DNA of 64,000 nt from Trichoderma breve (lineage: Eukaryota > Ascomycota > Sordariomycetes > Hypocreales > Hypocreaceae), in contig NC_079235.1 in the NCBI RefSeq assembly GCF_028502605.1, forward strand, positions 1,860,001 to 1,924,000, read 5' to 3'. How positions within the stretch are numbered: position 1 is the first letter of the stretch; each line of letters starts with the position of its first letter. The notes under the pieces were generated by a model. It was not told the DNA's origin, did no database searches, and saw only the letters and a list, made by a program, of their open reading frames with translations. A program made the position numbers and the translations under genes. This document shows, piece by piece, positions 8,860 to 18,851 of the stretch.

Positions 8860-11826
8860 ATGGCTGAGCCAACACACTTTATACCCAACAACCGTCAACC
8901 CCGAGAGTCTTCGCTGGATCGAAGATCAAGGAGGTGTCTTAATCCCATAATAGAAGAGGAAACCGAGAATGTTCATGCTCAAGCCAGTGCAAAGGGAAAG
9001 AGGGCCGATACGTCGCATCTCAACATCACAGCATGGCTATCACCGATGAGCGATCATTTTCCGACTCCAAGGGGAGTACACTATCTCGCTGCCCCGATCC
9101 TTCCATCATCGCCGTCGACAGTATCAGCCGATGAGAGTTCACCAACATCATTCTCCAACTCGAACTCGTGGAACCGAACCAGTTCAGTTACCGATGGTAC
9201 CGAATTCGATGAGCTGTACGATCTCTATGATGTATCTGACGATGAAGCGAACCGGGGGCTGCGCCGTTCATCATCCGTCCGAAGATCTCGAGGCACGTCC
9301 ATGGTTTTTGAACCAGTCATCAGACAACCCACTCCTCTCGTGATCCCACCTACTAGAGATGAGAGTGACGAAGCCTGGACTGCCGTCGATGAGTTCAAGA
9401 AGATTACCTCTCCGCTGCCGTTGACCCCATCTGCAAATCTTCCCATGTCCCCTGCGCAGAAGGACTTCTTCGGCAAGCAGCAAGCTTTGGATATCCCTAC
9501 AATCTCAGCGCCACCGTCTCTTGATGGAAGCCTGTCATCCGAGCAACTCGCTACTATGAGTTCCCCTCCCACTCCGGTGATCGGCAACGATGAGACCAAC
9601 ACCGAAGCCCCCTGGACAGGCGTCCATTTGCAGCCTGGTGCTCTGGCAACTTTACACGCCTTGTCTGGTGGGGATGAGGATGAAGACTTTGAGGAGCAAG
9701 ATAATGAGACTGCTGAGCCCAATCAGGCGCAACCCCAGCAGGTCCCTGAAATGCAACAGAGTTCTCTGCGACTTGTTACCAATTTTTTATCTCAGGCAAC
9801 TCGGGAGAACACCAATGTTGCCCGTCAGTCTTTGGCGGGGCTTACAAGGCTCAGCATTCCATCTCCCGGCGGCTTCTTTTCTGGATTGTCACCTCGAAGC
9901 AGGAATACTTGGCACCCTAGAACCCTCTCGCCGCTCGATTTAATCCCCCCGACATCTACAACAGCAGAGCAGTTTTATCGTTGCCCTTGGAACGCCAGCA
10001 TCGATGCATCCATTCCCCCAGTTCCTCAGCGGGACGAAGCCGAGGACTTCTACCGAAGCGTGAGCTTGATGTCGTCTGCCCCTGTTGAGCATATCGTAGA
10101 GGTTCAAGCCGATGAGATCAACGAGGATGATTTACCTACTGCTAGGCCCATCCTCAATCTCCAGACGAATACCCAAGTAAGCGAGGCCGCCAAGTCTCCT
10201 TCTTCTCCCGATGCGGACGATATCCCAACCGAAATCGTTGAAGACTACGACCCTAGCTATGCTCGAAAGCAACAACTGGAAGCCCTTTCCAATCTTGACC
10301 GCACTGGGCTGTGGCTTATGGCACAGCGAGCGTATCTCAAAGGCGTGGATGATGTTGAGACTAATGGCGCTTTGGAAACAATTGAGGAAGATTTGGATGA
10401 GGAAGATGAAGAGGACGTCAAGTTGGAGACCAAAACTGAGCCTGAATCCGAGCAGAAGCATGGCCAGAAGGATGTCGTGGCAAAGAAGACTGTGCGGTTT
10501 TCCAACATCATTACTACAACTGTGGTGCCAAAGAGCCTCCCATCGAAGCTTCTTCGTAAGGAATCCGCCTACTACCGAGCCTTCCAAGACTACATCGTCC
10601 GAACTCAGCAAAGCGATGTTTTTGTTTTTCAACAGGCCCGCTTCGAGGCTCTTCAAGCGCAAAGGGTTGCGCTTCGCACTGCTCACCACAGCCAACTGCT
10701 GGGAAAGTACCAACTTAGTGTTGTGCCCCAGTCCGCAAAGAAGCGCCTGAGTGCTAACGTCGTGCGCGGCGACGACATTCTGCTTGACGACCCGGAAACG
10801 TTGCGAAAGGAGAAGGAGGCTGAGGCCATGAAGCAAATGACCATGGCTTCGTGGCATGTTGCTGCAGTGAAGTTCCTCAACGGTGGGAAACTCATTTCTG
10901 CACCAGTCACCAAGCGTCTGGCCCGACTCTCGCGAATGGCACCCGGCAAAGATGGTGTTGCTCGCGATAGAGCCAGGATCTTGGACCTTGGCGGCCAGTC
11001 GAGCTGCGATTGGGCATGGCACTGCGCCCTCCTGTATCCTAACACCAAGGTTTACACCGTCACCACCAAGGCGGTTCGCCAGCTCTCCAACTCAAACATC
11101 CGAGGCCCACCCAACCACCGTCAGGTTGCCGTAGAGCGACTGACCAAGCTTCCCTTTGCGGACAATCAGTTTGATCTGATCTCCGCCCGTGAGCTCCACA
11201 GTCTCCTTAAGTTTATTGGTGAGAATGGTGAGGATGAGTGGGAGAACTGCCTTCGCGAATGCATGCGAGTCTTGAAGCCTGGCGGTTACCTTGAGTTTTC
11301 CCTTCTCGACTCAGATATCATGAACGCTGGCCCATTGGGCCTTGCTAAGAGCGTGGAGTTTGGCTTCACCCTGAAGACTCTCGGTTATGACCCTAGCCCA
11401 ACAAAGCTGTGGCTGGGCCGGCTTGCTCGTGCTGGTTTCCACGATGTCCGTCGCGCCTGGGTATGTCTCCCTGTTGGGGCCAAGCCAGTGGTCAAGCCTC
11501 CCACTCCTCCCAAGGACAGCCCATCTGGAGCAGATGTCAAGGTCTGCCAGATGGACGCAATGGTTATGGGAAGCACAGATGATATCGCTAGCGTCTGCAG
11601 CATCGCTGGCGGCTGGAGCTGGGAGCGATGGCTCCTCCGATGCGAGATGGAGAAAGTTGCTGGTGAATTGAGACTTGTGGACACCGTGACTGCCAGCCCA
11701 GCCATTAAGGAAGCGGGCAAGTGTCTCGAGGGTGTCCACGCCGTGATGGAGGAGGGACGCAACGGCAGAGCAGGCTTCCGCATGCTCAACGGGTATGCCA
11801 GGAAGCCTCTGGCGACCAAGGCATGA
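8860..11826 (+). CDS. Large protein with C-terminal SAM-dependent methyltransferase domain
   Basis: Single uninterrupted exon, 988 aa. Residues 1 to about 540 are low-complexity, Ser/Pro/Thr- and acid-rich and look disordered. A basic, helical linker follows. Residues about 700-870 form a class I methyltransferase fold: motif I RILDLGGQSSCDW, LPFADNQFDLISARELHSL for motif IV, and CMRVLKPGGYLEFSLLDSD for motif V/VI. Such long-tailed proteins are common in Sordariomycetes and are annotated only as methyltransferase-domain proteins. The motif I glycines are present (D-L-G-G), so SAM binding is plausible; the substrate is unknown. The 5' flank carries a T15 tract and CT-rich leader. Confidence 0.85.
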   Translation: MAEPTHFIPNNRQPRESSLDRRSRRCLNPIIEEETENVHAQASAKGKRADTSHLNITAWLSPMSDHFPTPRGVHYLAAPILPSSPSTVSADESSPTSFSNSNSWNRTSSVTDGTEFDELYDLYDVSDDEANRGLRRSSSVRRSRGTSMVFEPVIRQPTPLVIPPTRDESDEAWTAVDEFKKITSPLPLTPSANLPMSPAQKDFFGKQQALDIPTISAPPSLDGSLSSEQLATMSSPPTPVIGNDETNTEAPWTGVHLQPGALATLHALSGGDEDEDFEEQDNETAEPNQAQPQQVPEMQQSSLRLVTNFLSQATRENTNVARQSLAGLTRLSIPSPGGFFSGLSPRSRNTWHPRTLSPLDLIPPTSTTAEQFYRCPWNASIDASIPPVPQRDEAEDFYRSVSLMSSAPVEHIVEVQADEINEDDLPTARPILNLQTNTQVSEAAKSPSSPDADDIPTEIVEDYDPSYARKQQLEALSNLDRTGLWLMAQRAYLKGVDDVETNGALETIEEDLDEEDEEDVKLETKTEPESEQKHGQKDVVAKKTVRFSNIITTTVVPKSLPSKLLRKESAYYRAFQDYIVRTQQSDVFVFQQARFEALQAQRVALRTAHHSQLLGKYQLSVVPQSAKKRLSANVVRGDDILLDDPETLRKEKEAEAMKQMTMASWHVAAVKFLNGGKLISAPVTKRLARLSRMAPGKDGVARDRARILDLGGQSSCDWAWHCALLYPNTKVYTVTTKAVRQLSNSNIRGPPNHRQVAVERLTKLPFADNQFDLISARELHSLLKFIGENGEDEWENCLRECMRVLKPGGYLEFSLLDSDIMNAGPLGLAKSVEFGFTLKTLGYDPSPTKLWLGRLARAGFHDVRRAWVCLPVGAKPVVKPPTPPKDSPSGADVKVCQMDAMVMGSTDDIASVCSIAGGWSWERWLLRCEMEKVAGELRLVDTVTASPAIKEAGKCLEGVHAVMEEGRNGRAGFRMLNGYARKPLATKA

Positions 11827-12657
11827 TTGCCCGCTGTGTTGTGAAACTGTTTTGAACACTTGATGAGCCAGGACGCTCTTTTTTGCTTGTTTCTTTTGTC
11901 TCCCCTTTTTGCCATGTATTGCTTTGGGAGGCTATGTCAAGCTACAGGCGTTGTTTAGTCCCTGGATGGACGAGATACTCTTGGGATAGCGAGTAATACT
12001 TGGTATTCTCGCAAGAGCTTGTTGTGTTTGGACTTATCCTGGGGGAGCTGGGGGATGATATATGATGATTGCACAGAATTCAAATGATAGTATACACCTA
12101 CAACTTATAACTACCCAAGCTTGAATAGAAAAATGAATGGAATACGATTATATAATTTCAGTAAATATTCTAAGTTGGCTATCTCGCCCCCAAGTGATTA
12201 CAGTTTTAAGTGTTATATGGGAGAAGCATCTTTTATCTACCCGAGTCTTCAACCATCTGCTGTCAACGCTGCCTTCATCTAAAATTTAGTTATGAAGTTA
12301 GGTATTTACCTTCTTCTCCGTAGATCTAGTACCTATCAAGTGAGTAAGCCGCATTTATGATGCATTGGATTGCTCGTAGCTATCTTCCTTGTGATGAAGA
12401 AATTCCGGCTGCTTCTAAGTTCTAGGGTAAGCACGGGACCCAGCGCGGGGAAGAGTGGGCGCATTCCATTCGCCGAAATTTTGGGGCTGGTGCCGCCCGA
12501 GCTAGTTCATGCAGAAGAACCATCCGACTAGGTATCCAATCGCAAACATCATCAAAGCGAACAAGCCCAGTTGATGCCTCGAGACAGCGGCAGAAACCGA
12601 CAACCACGACTCCCAAACTCGAACTCGAGCGCAAATCAGAGCACAGGAAGAGGGCAA
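11827..12657. other. Intergenic: 3' flank of methyltransferase gene and 5' flank of phb2
   Basis: AT-rich spacer between two genes on the same strand. From about 12420 the GC content rises toward the phb2 leader. No other gene is seen. Confidence 0.5.
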
Positions 12658-13770
12658 ATGTCGAACCCAAACAACTGGCAGGAGGAGGCGATGCGGCGTC
12701 TGCGCCAGATGCAGACGCGGGGCGGGTATCCCGGACGAGGAGGACCGCAGATGCCCAGAGGAGCAAACGGCGCCTTGATTGGAGGAATCTTGCTGGCGGG
12801 TGGCGCTTGGGTGCTGTCGAACTCGCTGTTCAACGTGGACGGTGGTCACCGAGCGATCAAGTACCAGCGATTAAGAGGCGTGAGCAAGGAGATTTACAGC
12901 GAAGGTAAGGATGGATCCAGACGGAGGGAGCTGTTGGAGACTTTTTGGGGTTATGCTGGACATCCACTCGGCAAAATGTTCAATGGAAGAAGGGAAAACT
13001 GACCATGAGGATGCTTTTAGGAACACACATCAACATTCCTTGGTTCGAGACACCCATCATCTACGATGTACGAGCGAAGCCGCGCAATGTTGCTTCGCTG
13101 ACTGGCACCAAAGACTTGCAGATGGTCAACATCACCTGCCGTGTTCTGTCAAGACCGAATGTCGAAGCTCTGCCTCAGATCTACCGAACACTCGGAACCG
13201 ACTACGATGAGCGAGTGCTGCCATCAATTGTGAACGAGGTCCTGAAGAGCGTGGTCGCTCAGTTCAATGCCAGTCAGCTCATTACACAGCGAGAGATGGT
13301 CGCCCGATTAGTACGGGAGAACCTGTCTCGCCGAGCTGCGCGATTCAATATCCTACTCGATGATGTGTCTCTGACGGTAAGTCATACCCACAAAAACAGC
13401 ATCCAGTGCAAATGTCTATGTAACATTCTCTAACGTCTTGTCTCCGATATAGCATCTTGCCTTTTCCCCAGAGTTCACAGCCGCTGTCGAAGCCAAGCAG
13501 GTTGCGCAACAGGAGGCACAGCGAGCAGCCTTTGTTGTAGACAAGGCCCGACAGGAGAAGCAGGCCATGGTTGTCAAGGCGCAGGGTGAGGCTCGATCCG
13601 CCGAGCTGATTGGCGAGGCCATCAAGAAGAGCAAGGCCTACGTGGAGCTGAAGAAGATTGAGAATGCCAGACTCATTGCTCAGCAGCTGCAAGAGTCTGG
13701 AGCCAAGAACAGGCTGATGCTGGATTCTGAGGGCCTGGGTCTGAACGTATTTGAGGAGGAGAAGAAATGA
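12658..13770 (+). CDS. phb2: Prohibitin-2 (mitochondrial inner membrane)
   Basis: Exons 12658..12904, 13021..13376 and 13453..13770 give 306 aa; introns are 116 and 76 nt. An uncleaved signal-anchor lies at about residues 39-58 ([20 protein letters not shown]). The SPFH/prohibitin domain follows ([70 protein letters not shown]). The C-terminal coiled coil runs from [15 protein letters not shown] to [13 protein letters not shown]. Prohibitin-2 forms ring assemblies with prohibitin-1 that scaffold the inner membrane and regulate m-AAA proteolysis. An in-frame upstream ATG at 12574 would add 28 polar residues; I prefer 12658 because the family starts near the Trp/Arg-rich segment ([15 protein letters not shown]). 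Confidence 0.95.
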
Positions 13771-14400
13771 GAGGAAAAACTGGTGAAGGTGGAAGATAAT
13801 CTCCGCTGCATGCTTGTCTGTACAATGAAAACTGTATTATAAGAATCTACCTATATGGAGGCTGTAATGGGCTCAGAGTACTGGCCACTAAAATATACAG
13901 ACACGAATCCTCCCTCAGATGATATCGCATCATATATTGTCATCGGCATTTGGTGAACTCTAGGCAGGTTTACGACTGCATCTGCACTAACAGTACATAG
14001 CCATCGAGGTAATCAGACAGACTGTTGTAGACTCTATATTTCCCTACATCTCTTTTGATATTGCAAATCATTATTTTTCTTTTGTCGCATTTTTTTCTTC
14101 CGACAATGTATTTCCTTTTCCTTCGTTTGCATGCCTAACAGCAGCTTCGGGTGGCGCAAGGCGCCCATCTGCAACCCCACCAGACCAGCTCCAACATCCC
14201 ACCTCCAGCTTCCGTGCCGTCACTTTCAGCCTTGTGATCCCAGACCTGCCAACTCCACAAACAGTCATCCCGACAGAGCCTCGTCTGTGTAAGCAGAACA
14301 TCAACGCATCTAGCCTTGCGCGGGATAAACGCACACACTGTTCTCTTTCTTTGGAACGCCCGATAGCCAACCAGTGCATCGCCCGATAACCACCGCCAAC
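13771..14400. other. Intergenic: phb2 3' flank and rub1 promoter
   Basis: 630 bp spacer between genes on the same strand. The left half is AT-rich, and the last 250 bp are richer in C and contain the rub1 leader. No further gene. Confidence 0.5.
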
Positions 14401-14876
14401 ATGTTGATCAAGTGAGAGAGCTCGCTCGACCCGAGAATGATGCAACTAGGCTGACAGAGCATACAAACTGCAGGGTGCGAACGTTGACCGGCAAGGAGAT
14501 CGAACTCGACATCGAGTCCGACTACAAGGTATACATGCGCTCACCATTTACCGCTCGCTATTCCCTGTCACCAGACACAGCGACTGAATCATATTGCGTA
14601 CAGGTCTCCCAGATCAAGGAGAAGGTGGAGGAGAAGGAAGGCATCCCGCCCGTGCAGCAGCGCCTCATCCACGGCGGCAAGCAAATGTATGCGTTCAACC
14701 CCCCTTCCATCGAGCGATTTCTCCCAAAATCCGAAGCTCAACGGGAGGAGTGACACCATAGCTTACTAATTCTCGGATGCAGGACCGATGACAAGACCGC
14801 GGCCGAATACAACCTTGTCGCCGGCGACACTCTGCATCTCGTCCTCGCCCTTAGGGGGGGACGGCACTTTCAATGA
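14401..14876 (+). CDS. rub1: NEDD8/Rub1 ubiquitin-like modifier
   Basis: Exons 14401..14411 (11 nt), 14474..14528, 14604..14686 and 14783..14876 give 80 aa. The protein reads [17 protein letters not shown], then [19 protein letters not shown], and ends [14 protein letters not shown]. The Ala before L-R-G-G (ALRGG, where ubiquitin has RLRGG) separates NEDD8 from ubiquitin. The RHFQ tail must be removed by a processing protease to expose the terminal Gly-Gly. NEDD8 is conjugated mainly to cullins and activates cullin-RING ubiquitin ligases. Three introns in 80 codons and an 11-nt first exon make it easy to miss by gene callers. The next gene, facing it, is elongin A, a subunit of a cullin-3 ligase in yeast. 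Confidence 0.95.
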
Positions 14877-15602
14877 ATGAGCGACGGAAAGCGAAGCGAA
14901 TAAGTCGACATGTCTCTAAGGGAGCCGAGAGGAGAGCGGTAGATGGGGGAAAATGCGGAAGGACACCATTTTGGTGGTTGATATACGGTATCTTGCTGCC
15001 GGTTACGTTGCGTACATTTGGTCATTTGATAGATTGAGCTACATAAATTCATGGCAAGCTCTCCCTGGAAAGCTCTATTATCGCGGAGCTTTCGTATTGA
15101 GAATGACGTGGATAGTGATTTGCGGCAAATGGATTGTGAATAGACGGTCGGACTAGAACTAACCAGAACACAAGCAAACTGATAACATGCATGGCACAGC
15201 TACGAATCAAAGGGGAGTATTTATATCTGTTCAAATCAAAGACCTTGAATTGATTTAATCAGCTATGTTATAGTAAGCATTGCCTGAATCCTTCCCTACT
15301 TGAACCCTTTTCCACTTGTCTCTAATAATTCGCATAGAGTTTTGTGTCATATTTGGCGATATTCGACCATCTTGCCTGTGTCACTGCTAAAAAACAAAAA
15401 AACAAAAGAGAAATTGAAAAACAAAGACCATTATTCCTTTATTCAAACCAAAATATCTAAGCCTCGAGGGCCGTGCCGAAACTCCCTTCACCATGCGGTT
15501 GGTATGGGTACATCGCGCCCCAGGTATCAAAAGAAGAAAGACAATGCGAGAACGCAGCAAAGCCCCACGACAAAGGAAAAGAACACACCCTAGCCTTTCA
15601 CT
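14877..15602. other. Intergenic, between convergent rub1 and ela1
   Basis: About 0.7 kb of shared 3' flank, AT-rich, with an A-rich patch at about 15389-15424. No gene is supported. Confidence 0.5.
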
Positions 15603-16742
15603 CTATCTCCGCTTGGGTCGCATGAAAATGTCCACCGCCTTACGTTTGCGAGGAGCTGAGGCTGAGGCTGAGGCTGCCGCGGCCTCGTGTCGAGCGTCCA
15701 CATCTGCCAGAAGTTCCTCGACTGACTGAGGCGAATTTCCTTCGTCCATGGGCGGGGTGGTGCGTGTCGTTGGTAGGTGACTTGACGAAGCTTTCGAAGG
15801 AACCATTGACGGCTTCGACTCTGGGGCCTTGGTGATAACTGTAGGCTTGACAGAAGGCTTGAAACCTCCAAACTTTCGCTGGAGGGAGCTGGTAGGTGCC
15901 TTTGGTGCGGCCTTGGCAGCGGATTTGGGAGTAGGTTGCTTTGATTTGGCTGAATCATCGTAGTCGTCATTGCCGCCATCGTCGTCTTCAGAATCAGAGA
16001 CAAAGGTGGCTCGTCGTTCAAATTCTTCCAGGGCAGCTTCCAAATGCGAGACCTTTTCCTTGGGGGCTGGTCGATATGCTGGCTGTGCAGCCCTTTTGTG
16101 GTCATTGATCATGGCCGCTGGGGCTTTCATAACGACAGGGCGTCTCGACGGAGCTTTGATGGGCCGTGAAAGGGAGCCGTGAATGTTGGCGATCTCTTTG
16201 ACTTCGCGGCGGACCTTTCGCATCACGCTTGCTCCATTTGCAGTTTTTGTGCGGCTGCCACCACCAAACATCAGGGCGTTGGAACTACCCTCACGGGGGC
16301 CAGTGTAGCGTCTGATGGCGAACTTTGCGGAACTGGGAAGGGCTTTGCCGCTGACAATCTTGCTGGTGTTTTTCTCCTTATCTTGGCGGAGGCCGGCGAG
16401 GGCGGACTTGAGCTTGTTCTCGCTCTCTTGGAGAGCCGTGTCGTGTTCATTCTTGTACTTCTCCCAGACCTTGTACCATTTCTTGGGGTCCCTTGGCTGG
16501 TATGCTTTGGTTTTGGATTCCAAAGGGAAGTCGCGCTCAATGAACTTCAGCCATATCTCTGCAGTCTGGCCTTCGATTTGAGGTGAATTGAGTTCAATCT
16601 GTCGGAGTTGAGCGGGATTGTCCACCTTGATAAGAATTTCGCGGACAGTCTCATAACTGAGAAAGCCAATGTTGTCGATATCCCGGATATTCTTAAGGCA
16701 GGCCATGATCGCGAGTTCTCTGAGTGATTTGAGGAAAGACAT
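15603..16742 (-). CDS. ela1: Elongin A (RNA polymerase II transcription factor SIII subunit A)
   Basis: Single exon, 379 aa from the ATG at 16742. The N-terminal 110 residues are the elongin A domain: a BC-box-like start (SLRELAIMACLKNI, about residues 6-19) for Elongin C binding, an F-box-like part (LSYETVREILIKVDNPAQLR), then EIWLKFIERDFP and the conserved WYKVWEKYKNEH. The C-terminal part is basic, Ala/Pro/Ser-rich and disordered, with an acidic patch (SDSEDDDGGNDD) and a nuclear-localisation-like end (MRPKRR). In yeast, Ela1-Elc1 with Cul3 ubiquitinates Rpb1 of stalled polymerase; in animals elongin also raises elongation rate. A longer in-frame start at 16838 lacks family similarity and was not used. 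The gene is divergent from TFIIF beta. Confidence 0.92.
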   Translation of the reverse strand: MSFLKSLRELAIMACLKNIRDIDNIGFLSYETVREILIKVDNPAQLRQIELNSPQIEGQTAEIWLKFIERDFPLESKTKAYQPRDPKKWYKVWEKYKNEHDTALQESENKLKSALAGLRQDKEKNTSKIVSGKALPSSAKFAIRRYTGPREGSSNALMFGGGSRTKTANGASVMRKVRREVKEIANIHGSLSRPIKAPSRRPVVMKAPAAMINDHKRAAQPAYRPAPKEKVSHLEAALEEFERRATFVSDSEDDDGGNDDYDDSAKSKQPTPKSAAKAAPKAPTSSLQRKFGGFKPSVKPTVITKAPESKPSMVPSKASSSHLPTTRTTPPMDEGNSPQSVEELLADVDARHEAAAASASASAPRKRKAVDIFMRPKRR

Positions 16743-17601
16743 GATGGGCAGGATGTGAGTCGGGGGAGCCGACGACTTATATAGGAAGTAAATACGGATG
16801 GGTAAACAAAAGTGAATGGCGTCTGATAGGCTTTTCAAAACAAAATCAACAAAGAGTCAGTTTTTGATTAAGTCCCTAGCAACGGACAAAGTAGTAGTGA
16901 ACAGGTAGTGAGTCTAAAGTGAGGCGGCGTCGATAAGGTGGTAGAAATTGAGTAGAAAGTGAGGACCAGCGAGTGCCCTGGCGATTCGTGGCTTGAATCT
17001 CCCACCCCCCAAAGCCTATCGGGGCAGTTAATCCGACGCCATGCAAACCATCACGATAGTATAGGATGAAAACGAGGTTATATATGAGTCAAAGACTGGA
17101 TGACGGGGATATATTAATGCGCGGTAGTGATAATGACTTGCAGTTGCTACGAGTCGCATCTGACGTCTAGGTATGGAAAGGGTCAAACCGTCAGCCTCGT
17201 GCACGGACCAGCGCTGCATCCGCTAGTACCAAAGCTGTTGCTGCAGGTTGGCGGTGCAAGTAACGGAGTACGAAGTACCGACACAGTATCGCAAAACGAG
17301 CACAGGCATTTCGTCACTGTACACAGTGCGCAGCAACCTTGAGGGGCTCGACAGGCACTCAGCAGTCTGATAGTGCAGAGGAGCCACTGGAGCAGTGCTG
17401 CAAGTTTGGGAACCTCAGGCTAGCGCTGGTGCATGTTCTTTGTCACCACCAAGCTCCGACCCACAGTGACGCCTGGTGCTTCGTTTTGCAACCTCACAAC
17501 TCAACACAAAGCAGCTCGCCGACTTGCCACCGCTCCTCCTTGTGCCGCTCCAATCGAAACACCCGACACAAGATCTCGAACCTCCGGAGAGAAGACTCGA
17601 G
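16743..17601. promoter_or_regulatory. Divergent promoter region ela1 / tfg2
   Basis: 859 bp between the divergent start codons. It contains a GTAC-rich motif at 17263-17280 (acggagtacgaagtaccg), one of several similar intergenic motifs in this window. The right 150 bp is the C-rich leader of tfg2. Confidence 0.45.
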
Positions 17602-18851
17602 ATGGCCGACTCAGGGTTCGTCAAGTCCGAGTTCGTCAAGCCCGAGCCGGCGGCATCGCCAATGGCAATTGACGAGGACGACCTCTTCGAAGATGCCGGC
17701 GACCTGGATTTCTATGACAAGTCAACTCCCGGAAACACATTTGAGACGCTGTATCTTGCGCGCGTCCCCAAATACATGTGGGATGCTTGGATTAAGCTAA
17801 CGGAGAAGCTGGGCGACGACGACGAGATCCAGATCGGCACGTTACGGACCTGGAACGAGCCACAGATGGACACAATGACAGATGGAAGCCCTCGCGAACT
17901 CACCAAGCTGCGCATGCTTCTCACGGCAAACACTCCCGAGCATCAGCTTCTGCCTCGCGAGTACGACCTGGAAATCCTCGACCAGGATGTGAATAATTCC
18001 TTCATCTTCAGCGAAGAAGATTTACCGGGCTTCAAATCCAAGAACAAGGCGCGCGCTGATGCTGCAAGTGCCGGTATACCACTGGCCCTTTTACGATCAA
18101 GAGGAAACGGCAATTCCGAGAGACCAACCTACGATCGAAGGAGCAGGTACCAGCCCTATTACCGCAAAGCTATCCCGAGTATGTTGGCAATCCTTTACAA
18201 GGCAGGTATTCGCACGGGATGCTAATGAATTTTCTCCACAGAGAAGACGAAAATCTTTGGCAAGATTAGATATGATCTACGCGTCGAACCACGGAATCTT
18301 CGAGAGGAAGAAGAGCTCTTGGCGAAGCGTATTTTCGAAGCAGAAAACTCCAAGTCGAAGCTTCAAATCATCAGCAGAAACAAGGCCTCTTCCATTATCA
18401 ACCCCGGATCTGCAGGCTCTGTCAGTTGGGGAGGCAACTTTATTGTGCGTGTGCCTGTTCCCCACTATAGTTTGATGTTGCTACTAACAAGCCCGATTAG
18501 AAAAACGCTCCCTCCACCGTCAAGCCCAAGAAGGGCGAGATTCTCAAGGCAACTCGTATTCCGAAGAATCAGCTTCTCGATCTTATTTTCGATTGTTTCC
18601 GACAATATCAGTATTGGTCAATGAAGGCACTGCGACAGAGAACTCAGCAGCCGGATTCGTACCTACGCCAGGTCTTGGAAGAAGTTGCCGTGCTCAACAA
18701 GAGCGGCCCGTTTGCCAACCACTACTGCCTAAGTGAAGCATATCGAGATAAGGGTGGTAACGATGCCAAGGAGGCTGCTGCGGAGGCCCTGGATGACGAT
18801 GGGGACGACGATGAGGGAGAAGAAATGGAGGATGTTCTGGTTATGCAATGA
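17602..18851 (+). CDS. tfg2: Transcription initiation factor IIF subunit beta (Tfg2/RAP30)
   Basis: Exons 17602..18178, 18242..18444 and 18501..18851 give 376 aa; introns are 63 and 56 nt. The N-terminal acidic segment (IDEDDLFEDAGDLDFYDKS) leads into the dimerisation barrel (ARVPKYMWDAWIKLTEKLGD, IGTLRTWNEPQ). A linker follows with KTKIFGKIRYDLRVEP. The C-terminal winged helix, which binds DNA, is also clear (RIPKNQLLDLIFDCFRQYQY, WSMKALRQRTQQPDSYLRQ). The tail is acidic (DDDGDDDEGEEMED). TFIIF binds RNA polymerase II and brings it to the preinitiation complex. The start at 17602 fits the family; the frame is open back to an ATG at 17476, but that stretch is C-rich leader sequence. Confidence 0.95.

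Noticed and set aside
16743..16838. Longer start for elongin A at 16838
   Set aside because: The extra 32 residues have no similarity to the family, and the BC-box-like helix lies right after the ATG at 16742.
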